Source of the DNA: Aurantiacibacter spongiae
Lineage (GTDB): Bacteria; Pseudomonadota; Alphaproteobacteria; Sphingomonadales; Sphingomonadaceae
DNA: 64,000 nucleotides
NCBI RefSeq assembly: GCF_003815535.1
Contig: NZ_RPFZ01000001.1
Span: 2,170,001-2,234,000 of the forward strand
Direction: 5' to 3'
Position 1 is the first letter of the stretch. Each line of letters opens with the position of its first letter. Below are positions 46,599 to 57,170 of this stretch, piece after piece. Made by a program: the position numbers and the translations under genes. A model generated the notes under the pieces. The model did not search any database. It saw nothing but the letters and a program-made list of their open reading frames with translations, and was not told the origin of the DNA.

Positions 46599-46966
46599 CA
46601 GCCCAGGCTCTCCAGCCGGTCCGTGCGGATGTAGCCCACCGGCCCCTCCAGCGACAGGCAACCCCACGCCCAGCCGCCGATCACGTCGAGCACTTCGAAA
46701 CTGTCGCCTTCCAGCAGGGCGCAGATCTCCTCGCCGCGCTCACCCGGCTCGCTCATCAGCGTGGCGCCGCCCGGCATCACGCCGCGCGGCTGGGGCACGG
46801 CATAATGCGGCACGAAATGCGTTCCCGCGAGGGCGACATGGGCCAAATCGCCGCGAATGGGGACGGCGCGCGGATCGGGCCGCGCGACCGGCCCGGTCAG
46901 CGCGTAAGGCCCGTGTGCGCTACTGCCCGAATGCCTCGCGCCCCTGTTGTGATCGCCCTCGCTCAA
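46598..46966 (-). CDS. Small SH3-like domain protein
   Basis: 122 residues. The C-terminal half carries a bacterial SH3-like fold (LLEGDSFEVLDVIGGWAWGCLSLEGPVGYI), related to the SH3 segment of NlpC/P60 peptidases, but the peptidase domain is absent. The N-terminal third is Gly/Arg/His-rich with no signal peptide. Translation looks coupled to argC. Function is unknown. It could be a fragment of a larger NlpC/P60 protein, though homologs would be needed to judge. Confidence 0.7.
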   Translation of the reverse strand: MSEGDHNRGARHSGSSAHGPYALTGPVARPDPRAVPIRGDLAHVALAGTHFVPHYAVPQPRGVMPGGATLMSEPGERGEEICALLEGDSFEVLDVIGGWAWGCLSLEGPVGYIRTDRLESLG

Positions 46967-47051
46967 GCGTCGCTCTACCCGTCAAATCGCCGTGACACAT
47001 GTGTGAAACCGCCCGCTTAGACCGCGCGCCGGCGGCCCGCAAGGCGGGCGC

Positions 47052-48434
<1,383 letters not shown>

Positions 48435-48484
48435 GGGATTTGCGCTTGCCGTTTTCGTCGCGGTTTGAAAAGGCTTGTGGCGTG

Positions 48485-49327
48485 ATGAGAAGAGGAATCG
48501 CCTGGATCGCGGTCCCCGCCATGCTGGCGGGTTGCGACATGGTGGCCGGCGACCCCGATCCCGTCGCCACCGCCACCGCCACCCCCGCGATGACGGCGAC
48601 CCCCACGCCGACCGGCACGACCCCCGCCGAAGCGCAGGGCGGCGCGCGGCAGGTTAACGAGGTTACCGACACCTTCGTCTTCGATTACTCCTACCCCAAG
48701 GAGGCGGGCGACATTCCCGGGCTGGCGCGATGGCTCGATAGCCGGCTGGAGCGGGAACGGAACCGGCTGGCGCAACAGGCGGCGCGCGGCCAGCGCGAGG
48801 CGCGGGACAACGGCTTTCCCTTCAACAAGTATTCGAGCGGAGCGGAATGGAAGGTCATCGCCGACCTGCCCGACTGGCTCAGCCTGTCCGCCCAGATCGA
48901 CAGCTATTCGGGGGGCGCGCACCCCAATTACGGGTTCGATTCGATAATCTGGGACAAGCGGGAAAACCGCCCGCGCGAGCCGATGTCCTTCTTCACGTCG
49001 GCCGAAGCGCTCGACGACGCGCTGGGCGACAGGCTGTGCGATGCCCTCGATGCCGAGCGCAAGGAGCGGCGCGGCGAGCAGTACGATCCGGCGGCGAACG
49101 ACAGCCCGTATGACGATGCCTTCAGCGCCTGCGTGAAGGCGGACGAGACGAACCTGCTGCTCGGCAGTTCGAACGGTCGTACCTTCGACCGCATCGGCAT
49201 CCAGATCGCCCCCTATCTCGCCGGCCCCTATGCCGAGGGGACATACGAGTTCACCTTCGACATGACACCCGAACTGCTGGACAAGGTGCGGCCCGAATTC
49301 CGCGAGGCGTTCACCGCTCGCAATTAG
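48485..49327 (+). CDS. Lipoprotein with DUF4163/DUF3298-like domain
   Basis: 280 residues. A signal peptide with lipobox (AMLAGC, Cys near 17) is followed by a Thr/Pro/Ala-rich linker (about 25-55). The globular part resembles the PdaC/RsiV-type DUF4163-DUF3298 fold, including SYSGGAHPNYG and a C-terminal IAPYLAGPYAEGTYEFTF. Such proteins are periplasmic and often linked with cell-wall sensing. Start: ATG 48485; the upstream in-frame ATG at 48440 lies in the divergent gap. Confidence 0.82.
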   Translation: MRRGIAWIAVPAMLAGCDMVAGDPDPVATATATPAMTATPTPTGTTPAEAQGGARQVNEVTDTFVFDYSYPKEAGDIPGLARWLDSRLERERNRLAQQAARGQREARDNGFPFNKYSSGAEWKVIADLPDWLSLSAQIDSYSGGAHPNYGFDSIIWDKRENRPREPMSFFTSAEALDDALGDRLCDALDAERKERRGEQYDPAANDSPYDDAFSACVKADETNLLLGSSNGRTFDRIGIQIAPYLAGPYAEGTYEFTFDMTPELLDKVRPEFREAFTARN

Positions 49328-49352
49328 GCGGCGCGCTCGCTATGTTGCGGGC

Positions 49353-50180
49353 ATGACAGACTACCAGCACGTAACCGACGACATGACCGTCTACCGCGAC
49401 GGCACCATCAAGCTGCACGGGCCGGAAGGCTACGAGGGCATGCGCAAGGCGGGCCGGCTGGCTGCCGAGATCCTCGACGAGATGGCGACGATGGTGGCGC
49501 CGGGCGTCACCACGGCGCAGCTGGACGCGCGGGTCCGCGAGATGACGCTGGACGGCGGCGCCGTGCCCGCAACGCTTGGCTATCGTGGCTACACGCATAG
49601 CTGCTGCATCTCCATCAACCATGTGGTGTGCCACGGCATCCCGTCGGACAAGCGGCTGAAGGAAGGCGACATCGTCAATATCGACGTGACCCCGCTGCTG
49701 GACGGGTGGCACGGCGATACCAGCCGCATGTTCCTGGTCGGCGACGTTGCGTTGAAGGCGCGCAAGCTGGTCGAGGTGACGTATGAGTGCCTGATGATCG
49801 GTATCGCCGAGGCGCGGCCCGGCGCCCGGCTGGGCGATATCGGCGCCGCGATCCAGAAGCATGCCGAGCGTCACCGCTACGGCGTGGTGCGCGAATTCTG
49901 CGGCCACGGGGTCGGCCGCCTGTTTCACGACGCGCCCGAGGTGGTCCACGCCGCGCGCGCCGGGACCGGCCCCGAATTGCGCCCCGGCATGTTCATGACG
50001 ATCGAGCCGATGATCAATCTCGGACGCGCGCCGGTCAAGCTGCTCAACGACGGATGGACCGCGGTGACGCGCGACAAGAGCCTGTCCGCGCAGTTCGAGC
50101 ATTCGATCGGGATTACCGAGGAGGGGTGCGAGATCTTCACCAAGAGCCCGACCGGGCTGGACCAGCCGCCCTACGGCTGA
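49353..50180 (+). CDS. map: Methionine aminopeptidase, type I
   Basis: 275-residue metalloenzyme that removes the initiator Met from new proteins. The five metal ligands are visible in NIDVTPLLDGWHGDTSRMF (two Asp), CGHGVGRLFHDAPEV (His), TIEPM (Glu) and QFEHSIGIT (Glu). The N-terminal 25 residues before GPEGYEGMRKAG are a short extension. No Zn-finger N domain. Confidence 0.97.
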   Translation: MTDYQHVTDDMTVYRDGTIKLHGPEGYEGMRKAGRLAAEILDEMATMVAPGVTTAQLDARVREMTLDGGAVPATLGYRGYTHSCCISINHVVCHGIPSDKRLKEGDIVNIDVTPLLDGWHGDTSRMFLVGDVALKARKLVEVTYECLMIGIAEARPGARLGDIGAAIQKHAERHRYGVVREFCGHGVGRLFHDAPEVVHAARAGTGPELRPGMFMTIEPMINLGRAPVKLLNDGWTAVTRDKSLSAQFEHSIGITEEGCEIFTKSPTGLDQPPYG

Positions 50181-50205
50181 TCCTTCGCGCCGCGCCCGCG
50201 TCCCG

Positions 50206-50865
50206 TCATCCTTCCCGCGCGGCCCGGATCGCCGCGCCGCCGGCGAAGGGCGCTATCGCCACCAGCACCAAGCTGATGGCCGCGGTCAGCGCGATGCCGC
50301 CTTCGCCGCCCGCCGAAAGCGAGCCGGCACCGAAGATCAGCAGCGGGACGGCGAGCGGGATCACCAGCAGTCCGGCGAGCGCCGCCCCTGTCCTCAGCCC
50401 GACGGTGACGGCGGCGATCATCAGGCCGATGGCGGCAAGGCCCGGCGTTCCGGCAAGCAGGCCCAGTTCGACCGTACGCAGCGTGGTGGCATCGAGGCCG
50501 AGCAGCGCGCTCGCGGGCAGGGCGGCCAGCATCAGGAACGGCCCGAAACTGAGCCAGTGGGCGACAAGGCGCACGGCGATGACGGCTTCCTCGCTGACGC
50601 CGCGCAAGGCCCATTGATCGAAGAAGCCCGCGTCCAGATCGGGCGCAAGCAGGCGGTCCAGCGGCAGGATCGCGGCAAGCAGCGCGGCAACCCAGATCAC
50701 CCCTCCGCCTGTCCGTGCGAGCAGCGCCGCATCCGGCCCGACCGCGAAGGGATAGAGCATGGCGACGGCAAGGAAGAACAGCAGCGGCAGCAGCGTATTG
50801 CCGCGCCGCGCGCCGGGCAGGAGGAGGGCGAGATCGCGGCGCAGGAGGGCGGCGAGTGCGCTCAT
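50206..50865 (-). CDS. ccmB: Heme exporter protein CcmB
   Basis: 219-residue six-helix membrane subunit of the CcmAB transporter needed for cytochrome c maturation, where it acts on the heme handover to CcmE. FDQWALRGVSEEAVIAVRLVAHWL and GLLVIPLAVPLLIFGAG are typical CcmB blocks. The start overlaps the ccmA stop (ATGA). No other ccm genes are nearby, so the rest of the system I set lies elsewhere. Confidence 0.94.
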   Translation of the reverse strand: MSALAALLRRDLALLLPGARRGNTLLPLLFFLAVAMLYPFAVGPDAALLARTGGGVIWVAALLAAILPLDRLLAPDLDAGFFDQWALRGVSEEAVIAVRLVAHWLSFGPFLMLAALPASALLGLDATTLRTVELGLLAGTPGLAAIGLMIAAVTVGLRTGAALAGLLVIPLAVPLLIFGAGSLSAGGEGGIALTAAISLVLVAIAPFAGGAAIRAAREG

Positions 50866-51443
50866 GCCGCGTAGTCGGGCAGGTGCAGGGTGGAAAGACC
50901 GGGCAGGGCCAACGGCTGGTGGCTGGCGACGAGCGCGATGCCGCCCGCCTCGCAATGCGTGCCCACCAGTGTCTCTGCCAGCGCCGCCGCATCCGCGTCC
51001 AGCCCGTTGAGCGGTTCGTCCAGCAGCCAGATCGGCGCTTCCTGTTCCAGCAGGCGGGCAAGCGCGGCGCGTTTGCGCTGGCCGGTGGAAAGGAAGCGCA
51101 CCGGCACGTCGAGCAGATTGGTCAGACCCAGCGGCCTCATCGCCGCATGGCCCGTGCGCCGGTCGAGCCGGTGCCAGAAGGCCAGCGCGCGGCCGAGCGG
51201 CAGGTGTTCGTCGAGGGCGAGGTTGCCGTCGAGCAGCGCCAGCCGCCCCGCACGTCTCACGTCGCCCGCCAGCGGACGCAGCAGGCCGGCGAGAATACGG
51301 ATCAGGCTGGATTTGCCGGTGCCGTTCGGGCCTGTCACGTGCAGCGCCTCGCCCGGCGACAGGGCCAGGTCGAGCCGCCGGAACAGCAGCCGCTCGCCCC
51401 GCCGGCAGGCCAGGTCGCTCGCGGAAAGTCGGCACGTATCCAT
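50862..51443 (-). CDS. ccmA: Heme exporter ATP-binding protein CcmA
   Basis: 193-residue ABC ATPase partner of CcmB. Walker [10 protein letters not shown], signature [15 protein letters not shown], and Walker [13 protein letters not shown] with the switch His in SHQPL are present. Start: ATG 51443 (MDTCRLSA); a longer frame runs into the divergent gap. It is divergent from phhB, with 53 bases between. Confidence 0.95.
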   Translation of the reverse strand: MDTCRLSASDLACRRGERLLFRRLDLALSPGEALHVTGPNGTGKSSLIRILAGLLRPLAGDVRRAGRLALLDGNLALDEHLPLGRALAFWHRLDRRTGHAAMRPLGLTNLLDVPVRFLSTGQRKRAALARLLEQEAPIWLLDEPLNGLDADAAALAETLVGTHCEAGGIALVASHQPLALPGLSTLHLPDYAA

Positions 51444-51496
51444 CGCCTCGCGCGTTAGGCCAGCAATCGTCACACACGCAAGCGAGGGAAAGCGCC

Positions 51497-51787
51497 ATGG
51501 CACCCGAGAAGCTCGGCCGCGAGGATGCGGAAAACTGGATGGAAGGGCTGAACGGCTGGAGGTTCGACCGGAACGGCGATGCCATCCGCCGGGAATTCGA
51601 GTTCGCCGATTTCAGCGAGGCGTGGGGCTTCATGGCGCGCGTGGCGCTGCTGGCCGACGCGCACGGCCACCACCCCGAGTGGTTCAACGTCTACAACAGG
51701 GTCGACATTACGCTGACGACGCACGATGCGGACGGGCTTTCCCTGCGCGACATGAAGCTGGCCAAGGCGATCGACGCGCTGCTCTGA
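51497..51787 (+). CDS. phhB: Pterin-4a-carbinolamine dehydratase
   Basis: 96-residue enzyme that regenerates the pterin cofactor after aromatic amino acid hydroxylation. The signature [23 protein letters not shown], carrying the two His of the active site, is complete. No phenylalanine hydroxylase gene lies nearby. Only three bases separate its stop from a convergent SDR gene. Confidence 0.93.
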   Translation: MAPEKLGREDAENWMEGLNGWRFDRNGDAIRREFEFADFSEAWGFMARVALLADAHGHHPEWFNVYNRVDITLTTHDADGLSLRDMKLAKAIDALL

Positions 51788-51790
51788 CCG

Positions 51791-52591
51791 CTATCGCCCC
51801 ATCGGCCGCCCCGCCGCGCCGACCATCCTGCGCAGCCGCCCCGGCGTGAAACGGCGGGCGAAGTTCATGCGCCTGGCGGTCTTCCCGACCAGCGTGTGCA
51901 GCCGCTTGCCGTGAACCGCCCGCCACGCCGCTTCCGCGACGTCCCCGACCGGGGTGATCTCCAGCCCGGCGGCGCGGACCCGCTGGCGAATCTGCTCGTT
52001 GGAGGAGGCGCTGGCGTTATGATCGAGGAGCGGCGTGTCGATGAAACCCGGGCACAGCGAGCGCACCGCGATCCCGTCGCCCGCCCATTCCCCGTCGAGC
52101 GTTTCGGTCAGCGAGCGCACGCCCGCCTTGGTGGCCGCGTAGACCGACGTGCCGGGCGTGCCGTAGATACCCGCCGCGCTGGCGGTGTTGAGCAGGCACG
52201 CGCCCTCGCCGGCGCGCGCCAGCAGATCGTGGGCAGCGCGCGCGCCGTGGATCACGCCGGTCAGGTTGATGGCGATGCAGCGCTCGATTTCCGCGGTGCC
52301 GTTCGTCATCAGCGATCCCCCGAGCGGCACGCCGGCATTGTTGGCGAGCACCGTGATCGCGCCGCCGGTCCTGTCCGCGAAGGCCGCGAGTGTACGGTCC
52401 CATTGCTGCGGATCGGTGACATCGAGCCTGAAGGCGTGGCAGCGCCCCTCGGGCAGCATGGCGCAGGTTTCGGCCATGCCGCCTTCGTCCACGTCGCCCA
52501 GCCCGACCGTCCAGCCTTCTTCGGCGAAGCGACGCGCGATGGCGCGGCCGATGCCCGATGCGCCGCCGGTAACGAAAATCGACTTGCTCAT
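51791..52591 (-). CDS. Short-chain dehydrogenase/reductase
   Basis: 266-residue classical SDR with TGGASGIG at residues 8-15, an Asp after beta-2 (GLGDVDEGG), NNAG (ANNAGVPLGG), a Ser in LLNTASAAG, and YAATK as catalytic motif. The C-terminal 50 residues are Arg-rich. The substrate is unknown. It lies 28 bases downstream of nothing coupled: the neighbouring S9 peptidase ends the other side in the same direction. Confidence 0.85.
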   Translation of the reverse strand: MSKSIFVTGGASGIGRAIARRFAEEGWTVGLGDVDEGGMAETCAMLPEGRCHAFRLDVTDPQQWDRTLAAFADRTGGAITVLANNAGVPLGGSLMTNGTAEIERCIAINLTGVIHGARAAHDLLARAGEGACLLNTASAAGIYGTPGTSVYAATKAGVRSLTETLDGEWAGDGIAVRSLCPGFIDTPLLDHNASASSNEQIRQRVRAAGLEITPVGDVAEAAWRAVHGKRLHTLVGKTARRMNFARRFTPGRLRRMVGAAGRPMGR

Positions 52592-52619
52592 GTCTTGCTC
52601 CCCCTGTTCGCCGGCGGCA

Positions 52620-54584
52620 TCAGTCGGCCATCCCCACGATTTCCCTGCCCGCGCGTATCTCTGCCGTCGAGGCCGACAGCGTATCGCCCACCGGTTCGGC
52701 CCGGCCGCCGAGATACTGGGCCAGGAAATTCTCGGTTATGGCGTTGAAGGCGATGTTGTTTTCGGGCCTGGCGAAGCCGTGGCCCTCGTCCGGGAAGAGG
52801 ACGTAGGTGACGGGTACGCCGTCGCGCTCCATCGCCGATACGATCTGATCGCTCTCGGCCTGCTTGACCCGGGGATCGTTGGCCCCCTGGCCGATCAGCA
52901 GCGGTTTCACGATCTCCCCGGCGCGGTAGAGCGGGCTGATGCTCCTGAGGAACTCGCGCCCCTCCTCGGTGGTCGGATCGCCCATGCGTTCGTGAAACTG
53001 CTTCACCAGCGGCTCCCAGTAGGGGGGAATCGTTTCCAGCAGCGTCTCGAGGTTGGAAGGCCCCACGATATCGACGCCGCAGGCGAAGACCTCGGGCGTG
53101 AAGGTCAGACCGACCAGCGTCGCGTAACCGCCGTAGGAACCGCCCATGATGGCGATCTTCTCGCGGTCGGCGATACCGTGGCCGACGGCCCACTCCACCG
53201 CGTCGATCAGGTCGTCGTGCATCTTCGCCGCCCATTCGCGATTGCCGGCGTTGATGAAGCTCTTGCCGAAACCGGTCGATCCGCGGAAATTGACGTTGAG
53301 CACGCCATAGCCGCGATTGGCGAGCCACTGGTGGTTGCGGTCGAAGCCGTAGGTGTCGCGCGCCCACGGCCCGCCGTGCACGTCGAGAACGAGCGGTACC
53401 GGCTCTTCCGGAACACCGTCGCCATCGGGATCGCTGCCGGGCGGCAGTGTCAGGTAGCTCGGCAGGGCCAGCCCGTCGCGCGAGCGGATCTCGGTCGCGT
53501 GCATCGGCTGGAGCGGCGCGCCGTCGAGTTCGGGCCGCGTGGTGTAGAATTCGGTCAGCGTCCGGGCGTCGCGGTCGAACAGGTAGGACTTGATGGGCGT
53601 GGTCAGCGGATCGTTCCAGACCAGCCAGCGGCGATCGTCATCGGTGCGCGACTGCACGCCGAAATCGCCGTCGAGCCGCTCGCGCAGCCAGTCCAGCGCC
53701 TTGCCGATCCCGGGGTCGATGGCATGATGCTCGGTGCGCAGATAGGTGGCGCTCCACGCCTGCACCTCCCCCGTCTGCGAATGGCGAAGCGTGCTTCCGA
53801 TATCGGCCTTGGGATGCTCGGCGATCAACCGGCGCTCCCCGGTCCGCGTATCCTGCGCGAACAGGGCGGCGGTATCGCGGCCCCGGCTGTCGAGCCAGTA
53901 GAGCGTGTTGCCATCGGTGGTGTAGCCCGCCATCGCCGTGGTCAGCGCATCGTCGAGACCGGTGCTCTCGGTCGGCTCCTCGGCCACTTCGCCATCGGTG
54001 ATCTCGTGCATGTCGGTGCCGCCCGACGCATTCTGGCGCATCGCCCAGCGCAGGGTGAGGCTGTCATCTGCCTCGAACCCGGCCCATTCGTCGTTCTGGA
54101 ACACGAGGTCGAGTTCGCCGGTCGTCAGGTTGAGCATGAAGACATCGTGGAAGCGCGGATCGCGGTCGTTGATGCCGACGAGCAGACGGTCCTTGATCGT
54201 TTCGGACCCGCCCACCAGGCCGACCCGCGCGCCCTCGAACGGGGTCAGGCACTTCTCCTCTTTGCCGTCCAGACCGACCTGGTAGAGCAGGAAGTTCTCG
54301 TCTCCCGCCTTGTCGCGGATGTACAGGATGGAGCGGCTGTCGGGCGCCCACAGATACATCGGTATCGGGCGGTCCGTCGCGCTCGTCATCCGGCGCGCGT
54401 CGCCGTGATCGTCGAACGGGGCCATGAACACGTTCATCACGCCTTCCCACGGCGCCATCCAGCTGACCCACTTGCCGTCCGGACTGATCTTCCCGCCCGA
54501 GCGCGTGGGATTGCCGAACAGGTGATCGCGCAGGATCAGCTCGACGTCGGAAACGCGGGCGGCGGCGGTATCGGTGGCGGTCAT
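52620..54584 (-). CDS. S9 family peptidase (prolyl oligopeptidase-like)
   Basis: 654-residue serine peptidase with an N-terminal seven-bladed beta-propeller (about 1-370) and a C-terminal alpha/beta hydrolase domain. The catalytic Ser is in GGSYGGYATL, the Asp in GANDPRVK, and the His in DEGHGFARPEN. It lacks a signal peptide, so it is probably cytosolic and cleaves short peptides (acylaminoacyl-peptidase or dipeptidyl-peptidase type). Confidence 0.92.
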   Translation of the reverse strand: MTATDTAAARVSDVELILRDHLFGNPTRSGGKISPDGKWVSWMAPWEGVMNVFMAPFDDHGDARRMTSATDRPIPMYLWAPDSRSILYIRDKAGDENFLLYQVGLDGKEEKCLTPFEGARVGLVGGSETIKDRLLVGINDRDPRFHDVFMLNLTTGELDLVFQNDEWAGFEADDSLTLRWAMRQNASGGTDMHEITDGEVAEEPTESTGLDDALTTAMAGYTTDGNTLYWLDSRGRDTAALFAQDTRTGERRLIAEHPKADIGSTLRHSQTGEVQAWSATYLRTEHHAIDPGIGKALDWLRERLDGDFGVQSRTDDDRRWLVWNDPLTTPIKSYLFDRDARTLTEFYTTRPELDGAPLQPMHATEIRSRDGLALPSYLTLPPGSDPDGDGVPEEPVPLVLDVHGGPWARDTYGFDRNHQWLANRGYGVLNVNFRGSTGFGKSFINAGNREWAAKMHDDLIDAVEWAVGHGIADREKIAIMGGSYGGYATLVGLTFTPEVFACGVDIVGPSNLETLLETIPPYWEPLVKQFHERMGDPTTEEGREFLRSISPLYRAGEIVKPLLIGQGANDPRVKQAESDQIVSAMERDGVPVTYVLFPDEGHGFARPENNIAFNAITENFLAQYLGGRAEPVGDTLSASTAEIRAGREIVGMAD

Positions 54585-54686
54585 GGTTTCTCCCGGTTGT
54601 TAGGGAGGGAGGTAGGCGCTGTGGCAGGGGTTGTGAAGCGGCGGGGGCGGGATCTCGATGCCAGCCCCGCTGCGCATACCGCGCCG

Positions 54687-55322
54687 CTACAGTGCCGGAT
54701 TGTTGTAGCAGTGCCAGGTGAAGATCGCGACCGCGCTGCGGTGCGGCCGCCAGGGTTCGGCCAGTGCGCGGGTGGCCTTCTCATCCGGGCGTTCCTCCAG
54801 GCCCATGATGCAACCGATCCCGGCCATTACGGCAAGATCGCCCGCCGGCCAGATGTCGCGGCGACCTTCCGCGAACAGCAGGTATATCTCCGCCGACCAG
54901 CGCCCGATCCCCTTGATCGCGGTGAGGGCGGCGATGGCGTCCTCGTCATCGGCGGGCAGGTTGGCGAGGTCGATCTGTCCCGTCGTCACCAGTTCGCACA
55001 GCGACCGGGCGTAGCCCTGCTTCTGCCGGGACAGGCCGCAGCCGCGCAGGGTGTCGAAATCGCGGGCCAGAAGGTCGCGGGGCGGCATGTCCTCCCCCAG
55101 TTCCGCTTCCAGCTTCGCCCAGACGCTGGCGGCGGCGGCGACGCTAACCTGCTGCCCCACGATGGTGCGCAAGAGCGTGCGATATCCTTTCGGGCGGATG
55201 CGTTCCTCGGGATAGCCGGCACGCTCCAGCGCGGTCGCGATCCGGGGTTCGATCGCGGCGACCGCATCGAGATCGCCGCGTAAGTCCTGCGCCGCCAGAC
55301 CCATTATCGCTCCGCTTGCCAT
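54687..55322 (-). CDS. DNA-3-methyladenine glycosylase (HhH-GPD, AlkA-like)
   Basis: 211-residue base-excision repair glycosylase. TIVGQQVSVAAA is the family helix, ALTAIKGIGRWSAEIYLLFAEG is the helix-hairpin-helix, and the catalytic Asp follows in WPAGDLAV. It lacks the N-terminal AlkA domain, as in the short bacterial type. There are no Fe-S cysteines, so it is not MutY or Nth. A start at 55304 (MGLAAQD) is possible. Confidence 0.9.
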   Translation of the reverse strand: MASGAIMGLAAQDLRGDLDAVAAIEPRIATALERAGYPEERIRPKGYRTLLRTIVGQQVSVAAAASVWAKLEAELGEDMPPRDLLARDFDTLRGCGLSRQKQGYARSLCELVTTGQIDLANLPADDEDAIAALTAIKGIGRWSAEIYLLFAEGRRDIWPAGDLAVMAGIGCIMGLEERPDEKATRALAEPWRPHRSAVAIFTWHCYNNPAL

Positions 55323-55383
55323 TGCCGGGCCGATTGCCTAGCGATCCCCCGCGTTCGCGTGTTACCAGAGGAATTGCAAGCCC

Positions 55384-55701
55384 ATGCCCACACTCACCGT
55401 CGTCACCCGCTCGGGCGAGGAAACCAGCGTCGAGGTCGAAGACGGTTTGACCGTGATGGAAGCGATCCGCGACAACGGGTTCGATGAATTGCTGGCACTG
55501 TGCGGCGGGTGCTGTTCCTGCGCGACGTGCCACGTCCACGTGGACCCGGCCTTCAAGGATCGGCTGCCGGACATGAGCGAGGACGAGGACGACCTGCTCG
55601 ATTCGAGCGATCACCGGAACGAGAATTCGCGGCTCGGCTGCCAGATACCGTTCACGCCCGCCCTTGACGGTCTGAAGGTACGGATCGCCGAGGAGGATTG
55701 A
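55384..55701 (+). CDS. Adrenodoxin-type 2Fe-2S ferredoxin
   Basis: 105-residue electron carrier. The cluster ligands fit Cys40-x5-Cys46-x2-Cys49-x36-Cys86, the adrenodoxin/putidaredoxin pattern. Two extra cysteines, 43 and 44, sit inside the binding loop. The acidic [12 protein letters not shown] helix is the expected reductase/P450 docking surface. Its redox partners are not in this window. Confidence 0.93.
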   Translation: MPTLTVVTRSGEETSVEVEDGLTVMEAIRDNGFDELLALCGGCCSCATCHVHVDPAFKDRLPDMSEDEDDLLDSSDHRNENSRLGCQIPFTPALDGLKVRIAEED

Positions 55702-55702
55702 G

Positions 55703-56752
55703 TTGCGCGCATCCCTGCGCGGCCTTACCTCCGGCGACATGAATACCGCACCTGTTCGCACCGACACGCTTGACCTTATCGGCAACACGCCGCTCGTCCT
55801 GCTCGAAGGGCCGAGCGAGGCGGCGGGATGCGAGATCTGGGGAAAGTGCGAATTCACCAATCCGGGCGCTTCGGTGAAGGATCGCGCGGCGCTGTGGATC
55901 ATCCGCGACGCCGAAGCGCGCGGCGAATTGAAGCCTGGCGGCACCGTGGTCGAGGGCACGGCGGGCAATACCGGCATCGGCATCGCGCTCGTCGCCAATG
56001 CACTGGGCTACGCGACGGTCATCGTGATGCCCGACAACCAGAGCCAGGAAAAGATGGCCACCTTGCGCGCGCTGGGTGCGAAGCTGATCACGGTACCGCC
56101 GACCAAGTTCGCCGATCCCAATCACTTCGTCCACACCAGCCGCCGCATCGCGGAGGAGACCGAGAACGCGATCTGGGCCAACCAGTTCGACAACGTCGCC
56201 AATCGCCGCGCGCATATCGAGGGCACCGCCCCCGAAATCTGGGAACAGCTGGGGGGCCGGGTGGATGGCTTCACCTGCGCGGTGGGGACCGGCGGCACGC
56301 TGGCGGGCGTGGGGCTGGGCCTCAAGGCGAGGGACGATGCCATCCGCATAGCGCTGACCGATCCGCACGGCGCGGCGCTATACAACTACTACGCCAACGG
56401 AGAGCTGGCATCGGAAGGCTCTTCCGTGGCCGAGGGGATCGGGCAGGGGCGCATCACCGCGAACCTCGAAGGGGCGCCGGTCGATACCCAGTTCCGCATC
56501 GCGGACGAGGAAGGCCTGGAATGGGTTGCCCGGATGCTGCGCGAGGAGGGGCTGTGCCTCGGCCTGTCGAGCGGGATCAACGTGGCCGGCGCGGTGGCGC
56601 TCGGCCGCCAGCTGGTCGCCGACGGGCGCGAGGACGCGCGCGTCGCGACGATCCTGTGCGATACGGGTTTCCGCTATCTCTCCACGCTCTACAATGCCGA
56701 GTGGCTGGAATCGAAGGGGCTGCCGGTGTTCGACTGGCTGCGTTCAGATTGA
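55703..56752 (+). CDS. cysK: Cysteine synthase A-like PLP enzyme
   Basis: 349-residue fold-type II PLP enzyme, O-acetylserine sulfhydrylase type. GNTPLVLL, the PLP Lys in NPGASVKDRAA, GTAGNTGIG and the GTGGTLAGV phosphate loop are visible. The true role could be a CBS-like or thiosulfate-using variant. Start: a TTG at 55703 has a perfect AGGAGG six bases upstream (55691-55696), while the later in-frame ATG at 55739 has no ribosome site. It lies one base after the ferredoxin gene, so the two are probably cotranscribed. Confidence 0.88.
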   Translation: MRASLRGLTSGDMNTAPVRTDTLDLIGNTPLVLLEGPSEAAGCEIWGKCEFTNPGASVKDRAALWIIRDAEARGELKPGGTVVEGTAGNTGIGIALVANALGYATVIVMPDNQSQEKMATLRALGAKLITVPPTKFADPNHFVHTSRRIAEETENAIWANQFDNVANRRAHIEGTAPEIWEQLGGRVDGFTCAVGTGGTLAGVGLGLKARDDAIRIALTDPHGAALYNYYANGELASEGSSVAEGIGQGRITANLEGAPVDTQFRIADEEGLEWVARMLREEGLCLGLSSGINVAGAVALGRQLVADGREDARVATILCDTGFRYLSTLYNAEWLESKGLPVFDWLRSD

Positions 56753-56771
56753 CCGGGGTAGGCGGGCCGGC

Positions 56772-57170
56772 ATGGTAATCGATCCGAGGGATCTGTTTCG
56801 CGGTCGCGCCGCCGAAGAACGCGCGAGCGATAGCGAAGCCGCCCCGGTCCTCGCGCCCCTGTCGGGCACGCGGGCGCAGCGCATCCAGCGCCTCCAGGTC
56901 GGGCTGTTCGGCATCGGTGCCATGGTATTGCTGGTGGGGCTGGCCGACATCGTCATAACCCGCGCGCAGCAGACCTCCGCCAGCGCCGTGCCCGAAGCGG
57001 CACCGACGGTCGTGGCCACCGAGACTGCGTCGCCGCGCGATCCGCTGGCCGACGCAGGCGTTGCGCCCGAACTGCCGGCGGAAACCGATGCCCCCGCCGC
57101 GCAGCCGCCCGCCCGTGGTGGTGAAGTCGTCGATCCCGATGCTGATCGTGCAGAGCCGCTGCGTCCCTGA
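56772..57170 (+). CDS. Hypothetical single-pass membrane protein
   Basis: 132 residues, not recognised. Polar N-terminal 45 residues (MVIDPRDLFRGRAAEE), one membrane helix (about 47-65, LFGIGAMVLLVGLADIVI), and a Pro/Ala/Glu-rich, likely disordered periplasmic tail. Its end overlaps the start of the next gene by 32 bases in another frame, suggesting a coupled pair. Located just before the dcw cluster. Confidence 0.65.
   Translation: MVIDPRDLFRGRAAEERASDSEAAPVLAPLSGTRAQRIQRLQVGLFGIGAMVLLVGLADIVITRAQQTSASAVPEAAPTVVATETASPRDPLADAGVAPELPAETDAPAAQPPARGGEVVDPDADRAEPLRP

Noticed and set aside
46995-47004. Palindrome ACACATGTGT upstream of the SH3 gene
   Set aside because: Only 10 bp and downstream of pepA's reverse promoter side; too short and unplaced to call an operator.
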